DNA of 64,000 bases, taken from positions 1,178,001-1,242,000 of the forward strand of contig NZ_CP059571.1 of assembly GCF_014055025.1 (NCBI RefSeq), written 5' to 3'. Positions 15,074 to 23,802 of this stretch are shown piece after piece. The number at the start of each line of letters is the position of its first letter. Positions within the stretch are counted from its first letter, which is position 1. The notes under the pieces are model-generated. The model did not search any database, had not been told where the DNA came from, and saw only the letters and a list, made by a program, of their open reading frames with translations. The translations under genes were made by a program, and so were the position numbers. This DNA comes from Neisseria bacilliformis. Its GTDB lineage: Bacteria > Pseudomonadota > Gammaproteobacteria > Burkholderiales > Neisseriaceae.

Positions 15074-16369
15074 TCAGACGGCCTCAGCCTTGCGGACGAG
15101 GGCGGCGGCCGTTTCGGCGGCGGTAACGGCGGGTGTCAAAACCGCATGCGGCCTTGCCTGTTGCAGAACGGCGGCGGCTTCGCCGATGTTTTTGCAGCCG
15201 CCGCAGGCCGCCAGCCAGGCCAGCACGGCCGCCGCGCTGCGTCCGTAGCCCAAGGCGCAGCAGACCAATACGCGCCCGTGCGTGCGGCGCATCTGTTCGA
15301 TCTCGGCGGCGGCGCGTGCCAGGTCGTTTGGGGTAGGAACAAGCAGATCGAGCAGCGGCATGGCGCGGTAGGCGGCGGCATGGTGGCGGCAGGGGTATTC
15401 GGCGCAGAGGTCGAACACGGCGGGAAAACCGGCGGCGTGATGGACGCTGCCGACAAACACGCCGCCTTGCACGGCGGAATTTTTCTCGCGGCCGCGCAGC
15501 CAAACCGCCCAGACCGCCCGCGCGGCGGCCAGATAAGGCAGCAGCAGGACGGCGGCGGCGGGGGAGAGCCTGCCGTTTTGCTGTTTTTGGAACACGGCGG
15601 GGTTGGCGCAAAAATAGGCGCAGGCAACCATCAGCAGTGCCGCACTCAGCCACAGCGTCCACAGCCATGCGCCGCCGCAAAAGGCGGGCAGGGCGGCCAA
15701 AACCGCGCCCGCCAGATAACGGCCGGCATAACGGCCGTTTCGGTTGAAAGGCCGTCTGAAAAACTGTTTTAACGGGCTTTCACCGTGCTGCGGCAACGCC
15801 CACAACACTCCGAAACCCAGCAGCGCACCGGTGGGAACGTCGATAAAATGGTGCTGGTAGGTGGTCAGCACCGACAGCGCAATCAGCCCCAGCCAGGCAA
15901 GCAGCGGCAGGCGGATTTTGGGAAACCGCCGCCAATAAAACGCGCCGACGATCACCGTGAGCGCGATGTGCAGCGACGGGGCCTGGTTATACGGCGCGTC
16001 AAACGCCAGCAGCGCGTCGAACAGCAGTCCAGCAAGGCCGCCATAGGGCGGTTTTTCCCAAGAAAAATGCAGCGGAAACAAGACAAAGCAGACAAATGCG
16101 ACGCACTGCGCCGCCACCAGCCGCGAAACATAGCGGTTTTGTCCGCGCACGCTGCGGCAGAGGAAAAACGCCGCCGCATACATCAGGTTCAGCGACCAGT
16201 AGGGCACGACCGTCCACGCCCAAAACGGAATGCCGCGCTCCCAGCCGAACGCGATTTCGGGCACAAAAGCGCGGCGCGAGGCAAGGAAATTGGCCAGGCC
16301 GTAGCTGCTGTAAAACAGCACGCCGACGGCAAACAGTTTGAGCAAGGTGGGTTTGAAAGCCGGTTTCAT
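15074..16369 (-). CDS. Membrane PAP2 phosphatase fused to a dual-specificity phosphatase
   Basis: 431 residues. Residues 1-200 hold six membrane segments and the PAP2 signature (PSLHIALTVIVGAFYW, then QHHFIDVPTGA). Residues about 300-431 hold a dual-specificity phosphatase with the CX5R loop (VCCALGYGRSA). E. coli YnbD has the same architecture and acts with a CDP-alcohol phosphatidyltransferase; one such gene is at 54446. It may handle phosphatidylglycerol phosphate- or inositol-type lipids. An uptake sequence inside the gene encodes FFRRPFN, and another ends it. Lipid substrate unknown. Confidence 0.85.
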   Translation of the reverse strand: MKPAFKPTLLKLFAVGVLFYSSYGLANFLASRRAFVPEIAFGWERGIPFWAWTVVPYWSLNLMYAAAFFLCRSVRGQNRYVSRLVAAQCVAFVCFVLFPLHFSWEKPPYGGLAGLLFDALLAFDAPYNQAPSLHIALTVIVGAFYWRRFPKIRLPLLAWLGLIALSVLTTYQHHFIDVPTGALLGFGVLWALPQHGESPLKQFFRRPFNRNGRYAGRYLAGAVLAALPAFCGGAWLWTLWLSAALLMVACAYFCANPAVFQKQQNGRLSPAAAVLLLPYLAAARAVWAVWLRGREKNSAVQGGVFVGSVHHAAGFPAVFDLCAEYPCRHHAAAYRAMPLLDLLVPTPNDLARAAAEIEQMRRTHGRVLVCCALGYGRSAAAVLAWLAACGGCKNIGEAAAVLQQARPHAVLTPAVTAAETAAALVRKAEAV

Positions 16370-16390
16370 GGCGGGGGATTCCGTATTCGG

Positions 16391-16419
16391 AGGCCGTCTG
16401 AAAAGGTTTCAGACGGCCT
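16391..16419. terminator. Uptake-sequence hairpin upstream of the phosphatase gene
   Basis: Short-loop inverted uptake sequences between divergent genes. It probably blocks stray transcription. Confidence 0.5.
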
Positions 16420-16448
16420 ATAATGATATGGTGAAACAACACAAAATG

Positions 16449-16515
16449 TAGGGTGTGCAGCGTAAGACACACCCGTTTTGCAGTAACGGCGGTGTGCGTC
16501 TTGCGCCACACCCTA
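16449..16515. repeat. Short variant of the palindromic repeat family
   Basis: Starts GTAGGGTGTGCAGCGTAAG and ends ..TTGCGCCACACCCTA. The central spacer is short, giving about 67 bp. It overlaps the region upstream of mobB. Confidence 0.5.
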
Positions 16516-16556
16516 TGCAAAGTTTGAAACAGATAAATCAGTTACAGGAGGACAAC

Positions 16557-17075
16557 ATGCTCCCCATCCTCGGCATCACCGGATACAGCGGCAGCGGCAA
16601 AACCACGCTGCTGGAAAAACTGCTGCCGCAGCTTCGCGTCCTCGGCCTGCGTGCGGCGGTGGTCAAACACAGCCACCACGACGCGCAGACCGACCGCCCC
16701 GGCAAAGACAGCCGCCGCATGACCGAAGCGGGCGCGGCGCAGGTGATCATGGCCTGCGGCAACCGCTGGGCACTGATGACCGAAACGCCGCAAGAGCCCG
16801 CTCCATTTGATTATCTGGCGCGGCAGTTCGACCCCGCGCTGGCGGATTTGGTGCTGGTGGAGGGTTTCAAACACGAGCCGCTGCCGAAAATCATGCTGCA
16901 CCGCAAAGGCATAGACAAACCGCTGCCCGAAATGGACGGCCATGTGCTGGCGGTGGCGGCGGACTACACGCCAAACTGCGCCTGCCCGCTGCTGGACATC
17001 AACGACGCGGCGCAGATTGCGCGTTTTGTGGCCGACTGGTATGCGGGTGCGGTTTTTGCCGTTCAGGCCGTCTGA
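16557..17075 (+). CDS. mobB: Molybdopterin-guanine dinucleotide biosynthesis adaptor MobB
   Basis: 172 residues. The ATG at 16557 follows AGGAGGA, which excludes a longer reading. GYSGSGKTTL at 9-18 is the P-loop, and KHSHHDAQTDRPGKDSRRM follows, as in MobB. GTP binding helps MobA attach GMP to the molybdenum cofactor. The last codons and stop are an uptake sequence (QAV-stop). mobA is not adjacent. Confidence 0.9.
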   Translation: MLPILGITGYSGSGKTTLLEKLLPQLRVLGLRAAVVKHSHHDAQTDRPGKDSRRMTEAGAAQVIMACGNRWALMTETPQEPAPFDYLARQFDPALADLVLVEGFKHEPLPKIMLHRKGIDKPLPEMDGHVLAVAADYTPNCACPLLDINDAAQIARFVADWYAGAVFAVQAV

Positions 17076-17116
17076 AAAAACGAAACCTTGCCGTATCCGC
17101 CCATGCCGAACCTTTT

Positions 17117-17222
17117 GTAGGGTGTGTGGCGCAAGCCACGCACGCGGTCTTTGACGCATCACGAAATCCGAGCCTTCCCGCAAATCCGAAACCGCGTGCG
17201 CGGTTTGCGCCACACATCCTAC
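17117..17222. repeat. 106-bp palindromic repeat, copy 2
   Basis: Starts GTAGGGTGTGTGGCGCAAGC and ends with its inverted counterpart GCGCCACACATCCTAC. About 32 bp at each end pair. It lies between mobB and xthA, with uptake sequences on both sides. Confidence 0.7.
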
Positions 17223-17241
17223 ACCAGCTGCCTCAGGGCAG

Positions 17242-17271
17242 AGGCCGTCTGAAAACCTTTTCAGACGGCCT
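17242..17271. terminator. xthA terminator overlapping its stop codon
   Basis: Inverted uptake sequences; the right arm supplies the TGA that ends xthA. Confidence 0.7.
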
Positions 17272-18052
17272 GATCCGTTGGCTGCAAAGCAAACTCCGCC
17301 CACACCGGCGCGTGGTCGCTGGGGCGTTCCTGGGCGCGGGCGTCCAAATCCACGGCCGCGTTTTGCAACGCGGCGGCGAGGGCGGGGGTGGTGAGCAGAT
17401 GGTCGATGCGCAGGCCGAGGCCGCGTTGGAACATCGCGCCGCGATAGTCGAACCAGGTGTAAAACGCGCCTTCGGGGTGGATGCGGCGCAGGCTGTCGGT
17501 CAAGCCCAAACCGAGCAGGGTTTGGAACCAGCCGCGTTCTTGGTCGGTGCAGAGGATTTTGCCGCGCCATTTTTCCGGGTCGTAGCAGTCGGCGTCGGCG
17601 GGGGCGATGTTGAAGTCGCCGAGCAGAACCAGTTTGTCATGGCGGGCAAGCTCGCCGCGCACGAATTCGGTGAGCGCGGCAAACCATTGTTTTTTATATT
17701 GGAACTTGGGGCTGTCGGGGGCTTCGCCGTTGACGCAGTAGACATTGATGACGCGCACGCCGCCAATGGTGGCGGCGATGACGCGCCGCTGCGGGTCGTC
17801 GGGCAGGGCGGGCAGGCCGGTGCGCACGTCGTGCAGCGGGTGGAGGCTGACGATGGCCACGCCGTTGTAGGTTTTCTGGCCGCTCCACGCGCATTGCCAG
17901 CCCATCATGGCGAGGGCGGCGGCGGGGAATTTGTCTTGGTCGAGTTTGAGTTCCTGCAAGGCGAGGATGTCGGGTTGGTGTTCGGCGAGCCAGTTTTGCA
18001 CCTGCGGCAGGCGCACGTTGAGGGAATTGACGTTCCAGGTGGCGATTTTCAT
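17261..18052 (-). CDS. xthA: Exodeoxyribonuclease III family AP endonuclease
   Basis: 263 residues, ATG at 18052 overlapping the ArsR gene's stop (ATGA). WNVNSLNVRLPQV at the start, LLGDFNIAP near 145 and SDHAPVWAEF near 245 contain the Asn, Asp and His of the metal active site. It cuts DNA at abasic sites in base-excision repair. The coupling to a regulator of the ArsR type is unusual. The final QAV-stop is an uptake sequence. Confidence 0.93.
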   Translation of the reverse strand: MKIATWNVNSLNVRLPQVQNWLAEHQPDILALQELKLDQDKFPAAALAMMGWQCAWSGQKTYNGVAIVSLHPLHDVRTGLPALPDDPQRRVIAATIGGVRVINVYCVNGEAPDSPKFQYKKQWFAALTEFVRGELARHDKLVLLGDFNIAPADADCYDPEKWRGKILCTDQERGWFQTLLGLGLTDSLRRIHPEGAFYTWFDYRGAMFQRGLGLRIDHLLTTPALAAALQNAAVDLDARAQERPSDHAPVWAEFALQPTDQAV

Positions 18053-18468
18053 GGTTTGCGGGGCGGTTTTTTGTCGGCGGAAAAGGGACACTGCGGCGCG
18101 GGGGCTTCGGCAGGGGCGGCGGGGTCGGAATCGGCTTTCGGGCTGCGGTTGAGGCACATGCCGCTCAATACGTCGAGGATGGTTTGCGCTTCGGGCGCGG
18201 CGAGGCGGTATTCGAGGATGCGGTGGTAGCGGTTGTAGTCGACGAGTTTGGCGTCGCGCAGCTTGGTGAGGTGGTTGGAGAGGGTGGTTTGGCTGATGCC
18301 GAGGATGTCGGCCAGCTCGCTCACGCTGCGCTGGCCTTCTGAGAGCAGGCACAGCAGCATCAGGCGGTGGGGGTGCGCCATCAGTTTGAGCATGGAGGCG
18401 ACGTGTTCGGCGTTGCGCAGTGGGTTGCCGCCGCCGGCGGGGTTGAGGCGTTGGAGGTTTTCGTTCAT
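18049..18468 (-). CDS. ArsR/SmtB-family transcriptional regulator
   Basis: 139 residues from the ATG at 18468; an ATG 12 codons earlier is possible. Residues 30-105 form the winged helix (SVSELADILGISQTTLSNHL is the recognition region). No ELCVC-type metal site is visible, and the signal may be thiol- or redox-based. The C-terminal tail is Pro/Ala-rich with one cysteine. It overlaps xthA and may regulate it and the gene pair's own promoter. Confidence 0.85.
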   Translation of the reverse strand: MNENLQRLNPAGGGNPLRNAEHVASMLKLMAHPHRLMLLCLLSEGQRSVSELADILGISQTTLSNHLTKLRDAKLVDYNRYHRILEYRLAAPEAQTILDVLSGMCLNRSPKADSDPAAPAEAPAPQCPFSADKKPPRKP

Positions 18469-18512
18469 GCGCGGCATTTTATGGAGGATTGGCGGGCGGC
18501 GCAATGCGGCAG

Positions 18513-18554
18513 AGGCCGTCTGAAAAAAGGGAAAACCCGTTTTTCAGACGGCCT
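18513..18554. terminator. Uptake-sequence hairpin upstream of the ArsR gene
   Basis: An inverted pair between the ArsR-type gene and MITE copy B. A third, damaged uptake sequence (TTTTTCAGACGGT) touches the MITE. Confidence 0.55.
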
Positions 18555-18579
18555 GTGTGCGTGTTTTTCAGACGGTCTA

Positions 18580-18674
18580 GGGTCTGTTGGCATTCGGCTT
18601 GCGAGCATTTTTGACGCGGCAGGCGGGTGTTTTTTGCCAAAAACACCGCCGCAAAGCTGATTGTCAACAGACCC
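18580..18674. repeat. MITE-like element B (short, TA-flanked)
   Basis: 95 bp, ends GGGTCTGTTGGCATTCGGC and, as complement of the right end, GGGTCTGTTGACAATCAGC. Flanked by TA at 18578-18579 and 18675-18676. The interior differs from copies A and C, so it is a second size class. Its edge provides the stop codon of the dehydrogenase gene. Confidence 0.7.
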
Positions 18675-20122
18675 TACGCCCCGATGCCCGCAGTTACGAT
18701 GTATTTCATTTCCAGATATTCGTCCATGCCGTAGCGCGAGCCTTCGCGGCCGATACCCGACTGCTTCACGCCGCCGAAGGGGGCGGCGGCGTTGGAGAGC
18801 GCGCCGGTGTTGACGGCGGCCATGCCGTATTCGAGGGCTTCGGACACGCGGGTGATGCGGCCGATGTCGCGGCTGTAAAAATAGGCGGCCAGGCCGTATT
18901 CGGTGTCGTTGGCCAGCGCGACGGCTTCTTCTTCGGTGTGGAAACGGAACAGCGGTGCGAGCGGGCCGAAGATTTCTTCGCGCGATACGGCCATCTCTGC
19001 CGCAGCATCGGCAATCACGGCGGGGGTGATGAAGAGGCCGTCTGAAACGCCGCCGCACAAGAGCCGGCCGCCTTTGGCCAGCGCGTCGTCCAGCAGGCGG
19101 CGCACGTTGGCGGCGGCGGCTTCGTCGATTAGGGGGCCGATGTCGGTGTCCGGCTTCATGCCGTTGCCGGTTTTCAGACGGCCTGCGGCGGCGGCGAACT
19201 TGGCGGCAAACTCGTCGTACACGCCGCTTTGCACGTAAAAGCGGTTGGCGCACACGCAGGTCTGCCCCGCGTTGCGGAACTTGCTGGCGATCGCGCCGGC
19301 CACCGCCGCGTCGATGTCGGCGTCGTCAAACACGATAAAGGGCGCGTTGCCGCCCAGTTCCAGCGACACTTTTTTCACCGTGGCCGCGCACTGCGCCATC
19401 AGTTCGCGGCCGACTTCGGTCGAGCCGGTGAAGCTGAATTTGCGCACCCGCGCGTCGCCGGTGAGCACGCCGCCGATGGCGCGCGAGGAGCCGGTCAGCA
19501 CGTTGAACACCCCCGCCGGAATGCCCGCCCTTTGCGCCAACTCGGCCAGCGCGAGGGCGGAGAGCGGCGTTTTCGAGGCCGGGCGCACGATAAAGGCGCA
19601 GCCGGCGGCCAGCGCGGGCGCGGCCTTGCGCGTAATCATCGCATTGGGGAAGTTCCACGGCGTAACCGCCGCGCACACGCCGACCGGCTGGCGGATGACG
19701 CTGATGCGCTGGTCGGCGTTGAGCGCGGGAATGGTGTCGCCGTAAACCCGTTTGGCCTCTTCGGCGAACCATTCGACATACGACGCGCCGTAGGCAATCT
19801 CGCCCTTCGCTTCGGCGAGCGGCTTGCCCTGCTCGGCGGTGAGGATGGCGGCGAGGTCGTCTTGATGCCGCGTCATCAGATCGAACCAGCGGCGCAGCAG
19901 GCGGCCGCGTTCGGCGGCGGGGCGCGATGCCCATTCTTTCTGCGCGGCGCATGCGGCATCCACGGCGCGGCGCGTTTCCGCTTCGTCCATATCGGGCACG
20001 GCGGCGACGGTTTGACCCGTGGCGGGGTTGGCAACGGGCAGGGTGCGGCCGCTGTCGGCATCGCGCCACTGCCCGCCGATCAGGCAGCGGGTCTGCAACA
20101 GGGCGGGATCGGCAAGCTGCAT
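18674..20122 (-). CDS. gabD: NAD(P)-dependent aldehyde dehydrogenase, GabD-like
   Basis: 482 residues. [20 protein letters not shown] is the cofactor region; ELGGNAP holds the general-base Glu and [14 protein letters not shown] the nucleophilic Cys, as in succinate-semialdehyde dehydrogenase. It would oxidise succinate semialdehyde to succinate. The last bases are GGGGCG followed by TAG, and this TAG lies at the boundary of MITE copy B, so the insertion may have set the C-terminus. Uptake sequences inside encode GRLKTG and VSDGLF. Confidence 0.9.
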   Translation of the reverse strand: MQLADPALLQTRCLIGGQWRDADSGRTLPVANPATGQTVAAVPDMDEAETRRAVDAACAAQKEWASRPAAERGRLLRRWFDLMTRHQDDLAAILTAEQGKPLAEAKGEIAYGASYVEWFAEEAKRVYGDTIPALNADQRISVIRQPVGVCAAVTPWNFPNAMITRKAAPALAAGCAFIVRPASKTPLSALALAELAQRAGIPAGVFNVLTGSSRAIGGVLTGDARVRKFSFTGSTEVGRELMAQCAATVKKVSLELGGNAPFIVFDDADIDAAVAGAIASKFRNAGQTCVCANRFYVQSGVYDEFAAKFAAAAGRLKTGNGMKPDTDIGPLIDEAAAANVRRLLDDALAKGGRLLCGGVSDGLFITPAVIADAAAEMAVSREEIFGPLAPLFRFHTEEEAVALANDTEYGLAAYFYSRDIGRITRVSEALEYGMAAVNTGALSNAAAPFGGVKQSGIGREGSRYGMDEYLEMKYIVTAGIGA

Positions 20123-20555
20123 GGCGGTTTCCTTTCAAAACGGTTGGAACGGGATACGGCGGCACTATACCCGCGATTGCTCCGCTTGTCTGTGCCGCCA
20201 AGGCAGGGTGTGTGGCGCAGCCGCGCACGCGGTTTTTGCCGCAACCCAAAGGCCGTCTGAAAGCCGCGTGGTGCAGTTTTCAGACGGCCTTTCGTGTTTC
20301 TGCCATTGGAAAGCGCGGATTTGTCGAAGCGGCATAAAACGCGTGCGTCGCCTTGAGGCGACACACCCTACCCAAGGGCGGAGGCCGTCTGAAAAAATGA
20401 AATCTTTTCAGACGGCCTGTTGCCGTTCCGCCCATGCCGAATCCGTTGTAGGGTGTGTGGCGCAGCCGCGCACGCGGTTTTTGCCGCAAACCCAAAGGCC
20501 GTCTGAAAAACCGTGTCTGCCGTTTTTCAGACGGCCTCTCCGTTATCGGGGCGGC
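20123..20555. other. Repeat-filled gap upstream of the gabD-like gene
   Basis: No gene seen. It has three uptake-sequence hairpins (20251-20290, 20383-20420, 20497-20537) and three single ends of the 106-bp family (from 20213, about 20335 and 20451). Confidence 0.7.
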
Positions 20556-22802
20556 TTAATCGTCAAACGGTTTCTGCTGCCAGTAAAACCGTTTGGGCGC
20601 GGCGGGACGGGCGGAGACGGTGTCGCCGACGGTGTCGAACTGCCACGCGCCTTGGCGGTCGGTGCGCAGCAGGGTGATGCCGTGGGCGGACAGGCGGGTC
20701 TGCACTTCGCGGGCGGGGTGGCCGTAGGGGTTGCCGAAGCCGGCGGAGGCGACGGCGTATTGCGGGGCGACGGTGTTGAGGAACGCGCCGGAGGACGCGC
20801 TTTTGCTGCCGTGGTGGCCGAGCACCAGCACCTGCGCGCGCAGTTTCGCGCCGTAGCGGCGGATGAGTTCGGCTTCGCCGCGCGCGTCCAAATCGCCCGT
20901 TACCAGCACGGCCGTGCCGCCCGCGACGACGCGCAGCACGCAGCTGAGGCCGTTGTCGCCCGCGCCGCCGCCGCCGGTGTCCAGCCACTCAAAGCGCACG
21001 CCGTCCCATTCCCAGGCCGCTTCGCTGCGGCAGCTTTGCGCCTGCGGGTAATACTGCGGCTGTCCGGCCAGCACGGCGCGGGGGGCGAGGGCGGCGGCGA
21101 TGAGCGGCGCGCCGCCGTCGTGGTCGGCGTCGTGGTGGGAGAGGGCGAGGATGTCGGGGCGGCGCACGCCCGCGCCGCGCAGGGCGGGCAGGGTCTGCAT
21201 CTGCGCCGCGCCTGCGGTGCCGGTGTCGAATATCAGGCTGTGGGAGGCCGTCTGAAAAGACACCGACAAACCCTGTCCCACATCAATCACGACGGTTTTC
21301 AGACGGCCTTTCTCCGGCGGCGCGGGGCGGTAAAACACAAAACCCGCCAGCACCAACGCCGCCCACGGCCGCAGCCCCGCGCCGCGCGGCAGCATGAGGA
21401 CGGAGCAGGCGGCGCAGGCCAAGAGCAGCAGCGGCAGCGGGGCGGCGGCCACGCCCCATTCGGGCGCGTAACGCGCCGCCCAAGCCAGCGCGTGCAGGGT
21501 CTGCCCGCCCAGCCATGATGCCGCGTATTGCAGCGGGTAAAACGGCAGCAGCGAACCGGCCAGCGCGAGGGGGACGAGTATCCATGAAAACCACGGAATC
21601 GCCGGGGCGTTGGCCAGCGGCGAGGCGGCGGGCAGGGCGGAAAACAGGCGGCCGGCGGCGGGGACGGTGGCAAGGGTGGCCGCCCACTGGGCGCGCAGGG
21701 CGGTGCCGTACCATGTGCCGCCGCCGACGCGCCAGGCGTCCGTCCACAACAGCGCGGCGACGAGGCCGAAGGAGAGCCAGCTTCCGGCCGAGAGCGCGGC
21801 GGCGGGGTCGGCAAACAGCACGGCGGCCAGCGCGAACCACCAGCCGCGCCAGGCCAGCGCGGTGCCGCCCGCGAGCCAGGCGGCGGACACGGCGGCAATC
21901 ATCAGCAGCGAGCGCACGGTGGGCACGGCGAAACCGGCCAGCGCGGTGTAAAACAAAGCCGCCGCCGCGCCCGCGCCCAGCACCCACGCGCGGGGGCGGT
22001 GCGGTGGGGCGGGCAGCAGGCGCAAAAGGCCGTGCGCCAGCCAGCCGAACAGCACCGCCACCATGGTAACGTGCAGGCCGGACACGCTCACCAGATGGTT
22101 GAGGCCGAGCGGGCGGAACGCCTGCCACCATTGGTTGTCCAGCGCGTCCTGCTCGCCCACCGCCAGCGCGCGCATCAGTGCCGCGCCCTCGGCGGCCTCG
22201 GGCGGCATACGTTGCCAGCTTGCACTGATGCGTTCGCGCAGGCGCAGCAGGCCGTCTGAAAACGCGTCGGACAAACCGCCTGGCCACTGCGCCGCCTGCC
22301 GCGCCGCCCCCGCTGTGCCCAGCGCGTCGATGCCGTTGGCCAAAGCCCAGGCTTCGCGGTCGAAACCGCGCAGATTGGCTTCGCCGACGGGCGCGCGCAG
22401 GCGCACGTTCAGCCGCCAGGTGCTGCCCGCCGGCCACTCGCGCCGCCCGAAATCGGCCAGCTGCACGCGGTAGCGGCGGCCGTCGTCGGCGAGTGCGTCG
22501 GCCAAAACGCGCACGCGGCGGCCGTCGTCCTGCGCCAAACCGGCCACATGCACGGTGAGCGCGACGCTCTGCCCCTGTTTTTCAGACGGCCAGCGGGCAT
22601 CGAGCGCGGCTTCGGTGCGCCACACGCCCCACAGCGCGCCCGCCACAAACACCGCCGCCCACAAACCCGCCCGCCTGCGCCGCCAAAACACCGCCGCCGC
22701 GCAGCAGAAAGCCGCCGCCCAAACGGGAAGCGGCGGCACGGAAGGCAGCGCGAAGGAAAGGACGATGCCGGCGGCAAGGGCACTGAGCAGGTAAAACGGC
22801 AT
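20556..22802 (-). CDS. comA: DNA uptake channel ComA (ComEC/Rec2 family)
   Basis: 748 residues from the ATG at 22802; the frame extends upstream but only through repeat sequence. N-terminal membrane segments, a soluble competence insert (ALTVHVAGLAQDDGRR..), a multi-helix competence domain (MALALVGEQDALDNQW to the loop LNHLVSVSGLHVTMVA) and a C-terminal metallo-beta-lactamase-like domain with LSHHDADHDGG are in the usual order. It carries single strands across the inner membrane during transformation. Without it the abundant uptake sequences have no use. Three uptake sequences lie in the coding region itself. Confidence 0.92.
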   Translation of the reverse strand: MPFYLLSALAAGIVLSFALPSVPPLPVWAAAFCCAAAVFWRRRRAGLWAAVFVAGALWGVWRTEAALDARWPSEKQGQSVALTVHVAGLAQDDGRRVRVLADALADDGRRYRVQLADFGRREWPAGSTWRLNVRLRAPVGEANLRGFDREAWALANGIDALGTAGAARQAAQWPGGLSDAFSDGLLRLRERISASWQRMPPEAAEGAALMRALAVGEQDALDNQWWQAFRPLGLNHLVSVSGLHVTMVAVLFGWLAHGLLRLLPAPPHRPRAWVLGAGAAAALFYTALAGFAVPTVRSLLMIAAVSAAWLAGGTALAWRGWWFALAAVLFADPAAALSAGSWLSFGLVAALLWTDAWRVGGGTWYGTALRAQWAATLATVPAAGRLFSALPAASPLANAPAIPWFSWILVPLALAGSLLPFYPLQYAASWLGGQTLHALAWAARYAPEWGVAAAPLPLLLLACAACSVLMLPRGAGLRPWAALVLAGFVFYRPAPPEKGRLKTVVIDVGQGLSVSFQTASHSLIFDTGTAGAAQMQTLPALRGAGVRRPDILALSHHDADHDGGAPLIAAALAPRAVLAGQPQYYPQAQSCRSEAAWEWDGVRFEWLDTGGGGAGDNGLSCVLRVVAGGTAVLVTGDLDARGEAELIRRYGAKLRAQVLVLGHHGSKSASSGAFLNTVAPQYAVASAGFGNPYGHPAREVQTRLSAHGITLLRTDRQGAWQFDTVGDTVSARPAAPKRFYWQQKPFDD

Positions 22803-23085
22803 GGCGGCTGGCGGAAAAAGGCCGTCCCCGCCTGCGCGGGGATGACATTTCTGAAAACGGAGACGGCGGCAGGATAGCACGGCGCAGGCGGCGGGCAAAC
22901 CGTGTGGGGCGTAGAAAAGATAAAGAGGCCGTCTGAAAAGCCATGCGGGGTGGTCTTGACCCACCCTGCATGGCTGCCGTTTTTTTCTCCCCTGCGAAAG
23001 CGCGGAGGAGGGGCGGGGGCAGTTTGCAGAACCGCTTGGCCGCCGCGCCGCAAAGGGTTTCCAAACCGCAACCGCTCCCACCCTA

Positions 23086-23245
23086 GGGTCTGTTGACAAT
23101 CAACGTTTTGGCGGCTTTTACGCCCTAAAACGGCATCTGCCGCGTTGAAAATACCCGCAATGGACGGCATAGGCTCGCATTTTCGCCTTGCATCTGCCGT
23201 TTTATGACGCAAAATCCGCTGCAAAAGTTGAATGTCAACAGACCC
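23086..23245. repeat. MITE-like element C (TA-flanked)
   Basis: 160 bp, ends GGGTCTGTTGACAATCAAC and complement of the right end GGGTCTGTTGACATTCAAC. TA lies on both sides (23084-23085, 23246-23247). It sits in the repeat R2; the matching uninterrupted copy at 25244-25262 has a single TA there, an empty-site comparison. Confidence 0.8.
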
Positions 23246-23320
23246 TAGCCCTCCCCCACGAGCGGGAGAGGAGATGGCCTTTGCAGGGCATGTGGCGCAG
23301 CCAAAACGCAGCGGGTAGTC

Positions 23321-23391
23321 GTAGGTCGGGCATTTATGCCCGACGTTTTTGAAATGTGCCGGTGCCTGTCGGGCATAAATGCCCGACCTAC
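23321..23391. repeat. 71-bp hairpin repeat, copy 1
   Basis: GTAGGTCGGGCATTTATGCC at the left end and the complement at the right form a long hairpin with an inner loop. Identical to 23674-23744. Related hairpins occur at 56110-56177 and 56330-56418. Confidence 0.8.
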
Positions 23392-23673
23392 TTACTGGAA
23401 ATCTGTTTTTCAGCGGGTAGCTTGGGTTGTCAAACCCGACATCGGCGGGTTGCGCGGGCGTTGGGTCTTAACCCAGACTGCCTTGTTTTCCCGCAGAATA
23501 ATCTTGGCACACAGGATGTTGCGGATACAAGTATCCGACCTACGGCTTTTCAGACGGCCTGTTCTCATACGGCACATGCCGAATCTGACGCAGGGTGTGC
23601 CGCCCCGAGGCGACGCACGCGTTCCCTGCTACACAACGAATCCGCGCGTTTTCCCAAAGCCCGAACCGTTGTT

Positions 23674-23744
23674 GTAGGTCGGGCATTTATGCCCGACGTT
23701 TTTGAAATGTGCCGGTGCCTGTCGGGCATAAATGCCCGACCTAC
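23674..23744. repeat. 71-bp hairpin repeat, copy 2
   Basis: Identical to 23321-23391 over all 71 bases, 353 bases away. Recent duplication or gene conversion is implied. Confidence 0.8.
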
Positions 23745-23753
23745 TAGCGGCGG

Positions 23754-23787
23754 AGGCCGTCTGAAAAATCCGTTTTTCAGACGGCCT
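23754..23787. terminator. Terminator after the frameshifted gene
   Basis: Inverted uptake sequences with a T run, 16 bases past the stop at 23803 on the minus strand. Confidence 0.7.
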
Positions 23788-23802
23788 TTCGGTTTGCGGC
23801 CA

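Larger units (their letters stand above)
22803..23802. other. 1-kb gene-free repeat cluster
   Basis: No coding sequence supported. It contains an R2 repeat (from 22984) split by MITE copy C (23086-23245), two identical 71-bp hairpin repeats (23321-23391, 23674-23744), a half hairpin near 23520-23550, a 106-bp family half end from 23591, and uptake sequences. It is the densest repeat island in the window. Confidence 0.7.

Noticed and set aside
20019-21518. 499-residue frame across the comA region
   Set aside because: It passes through repeats and is antisense to comA.
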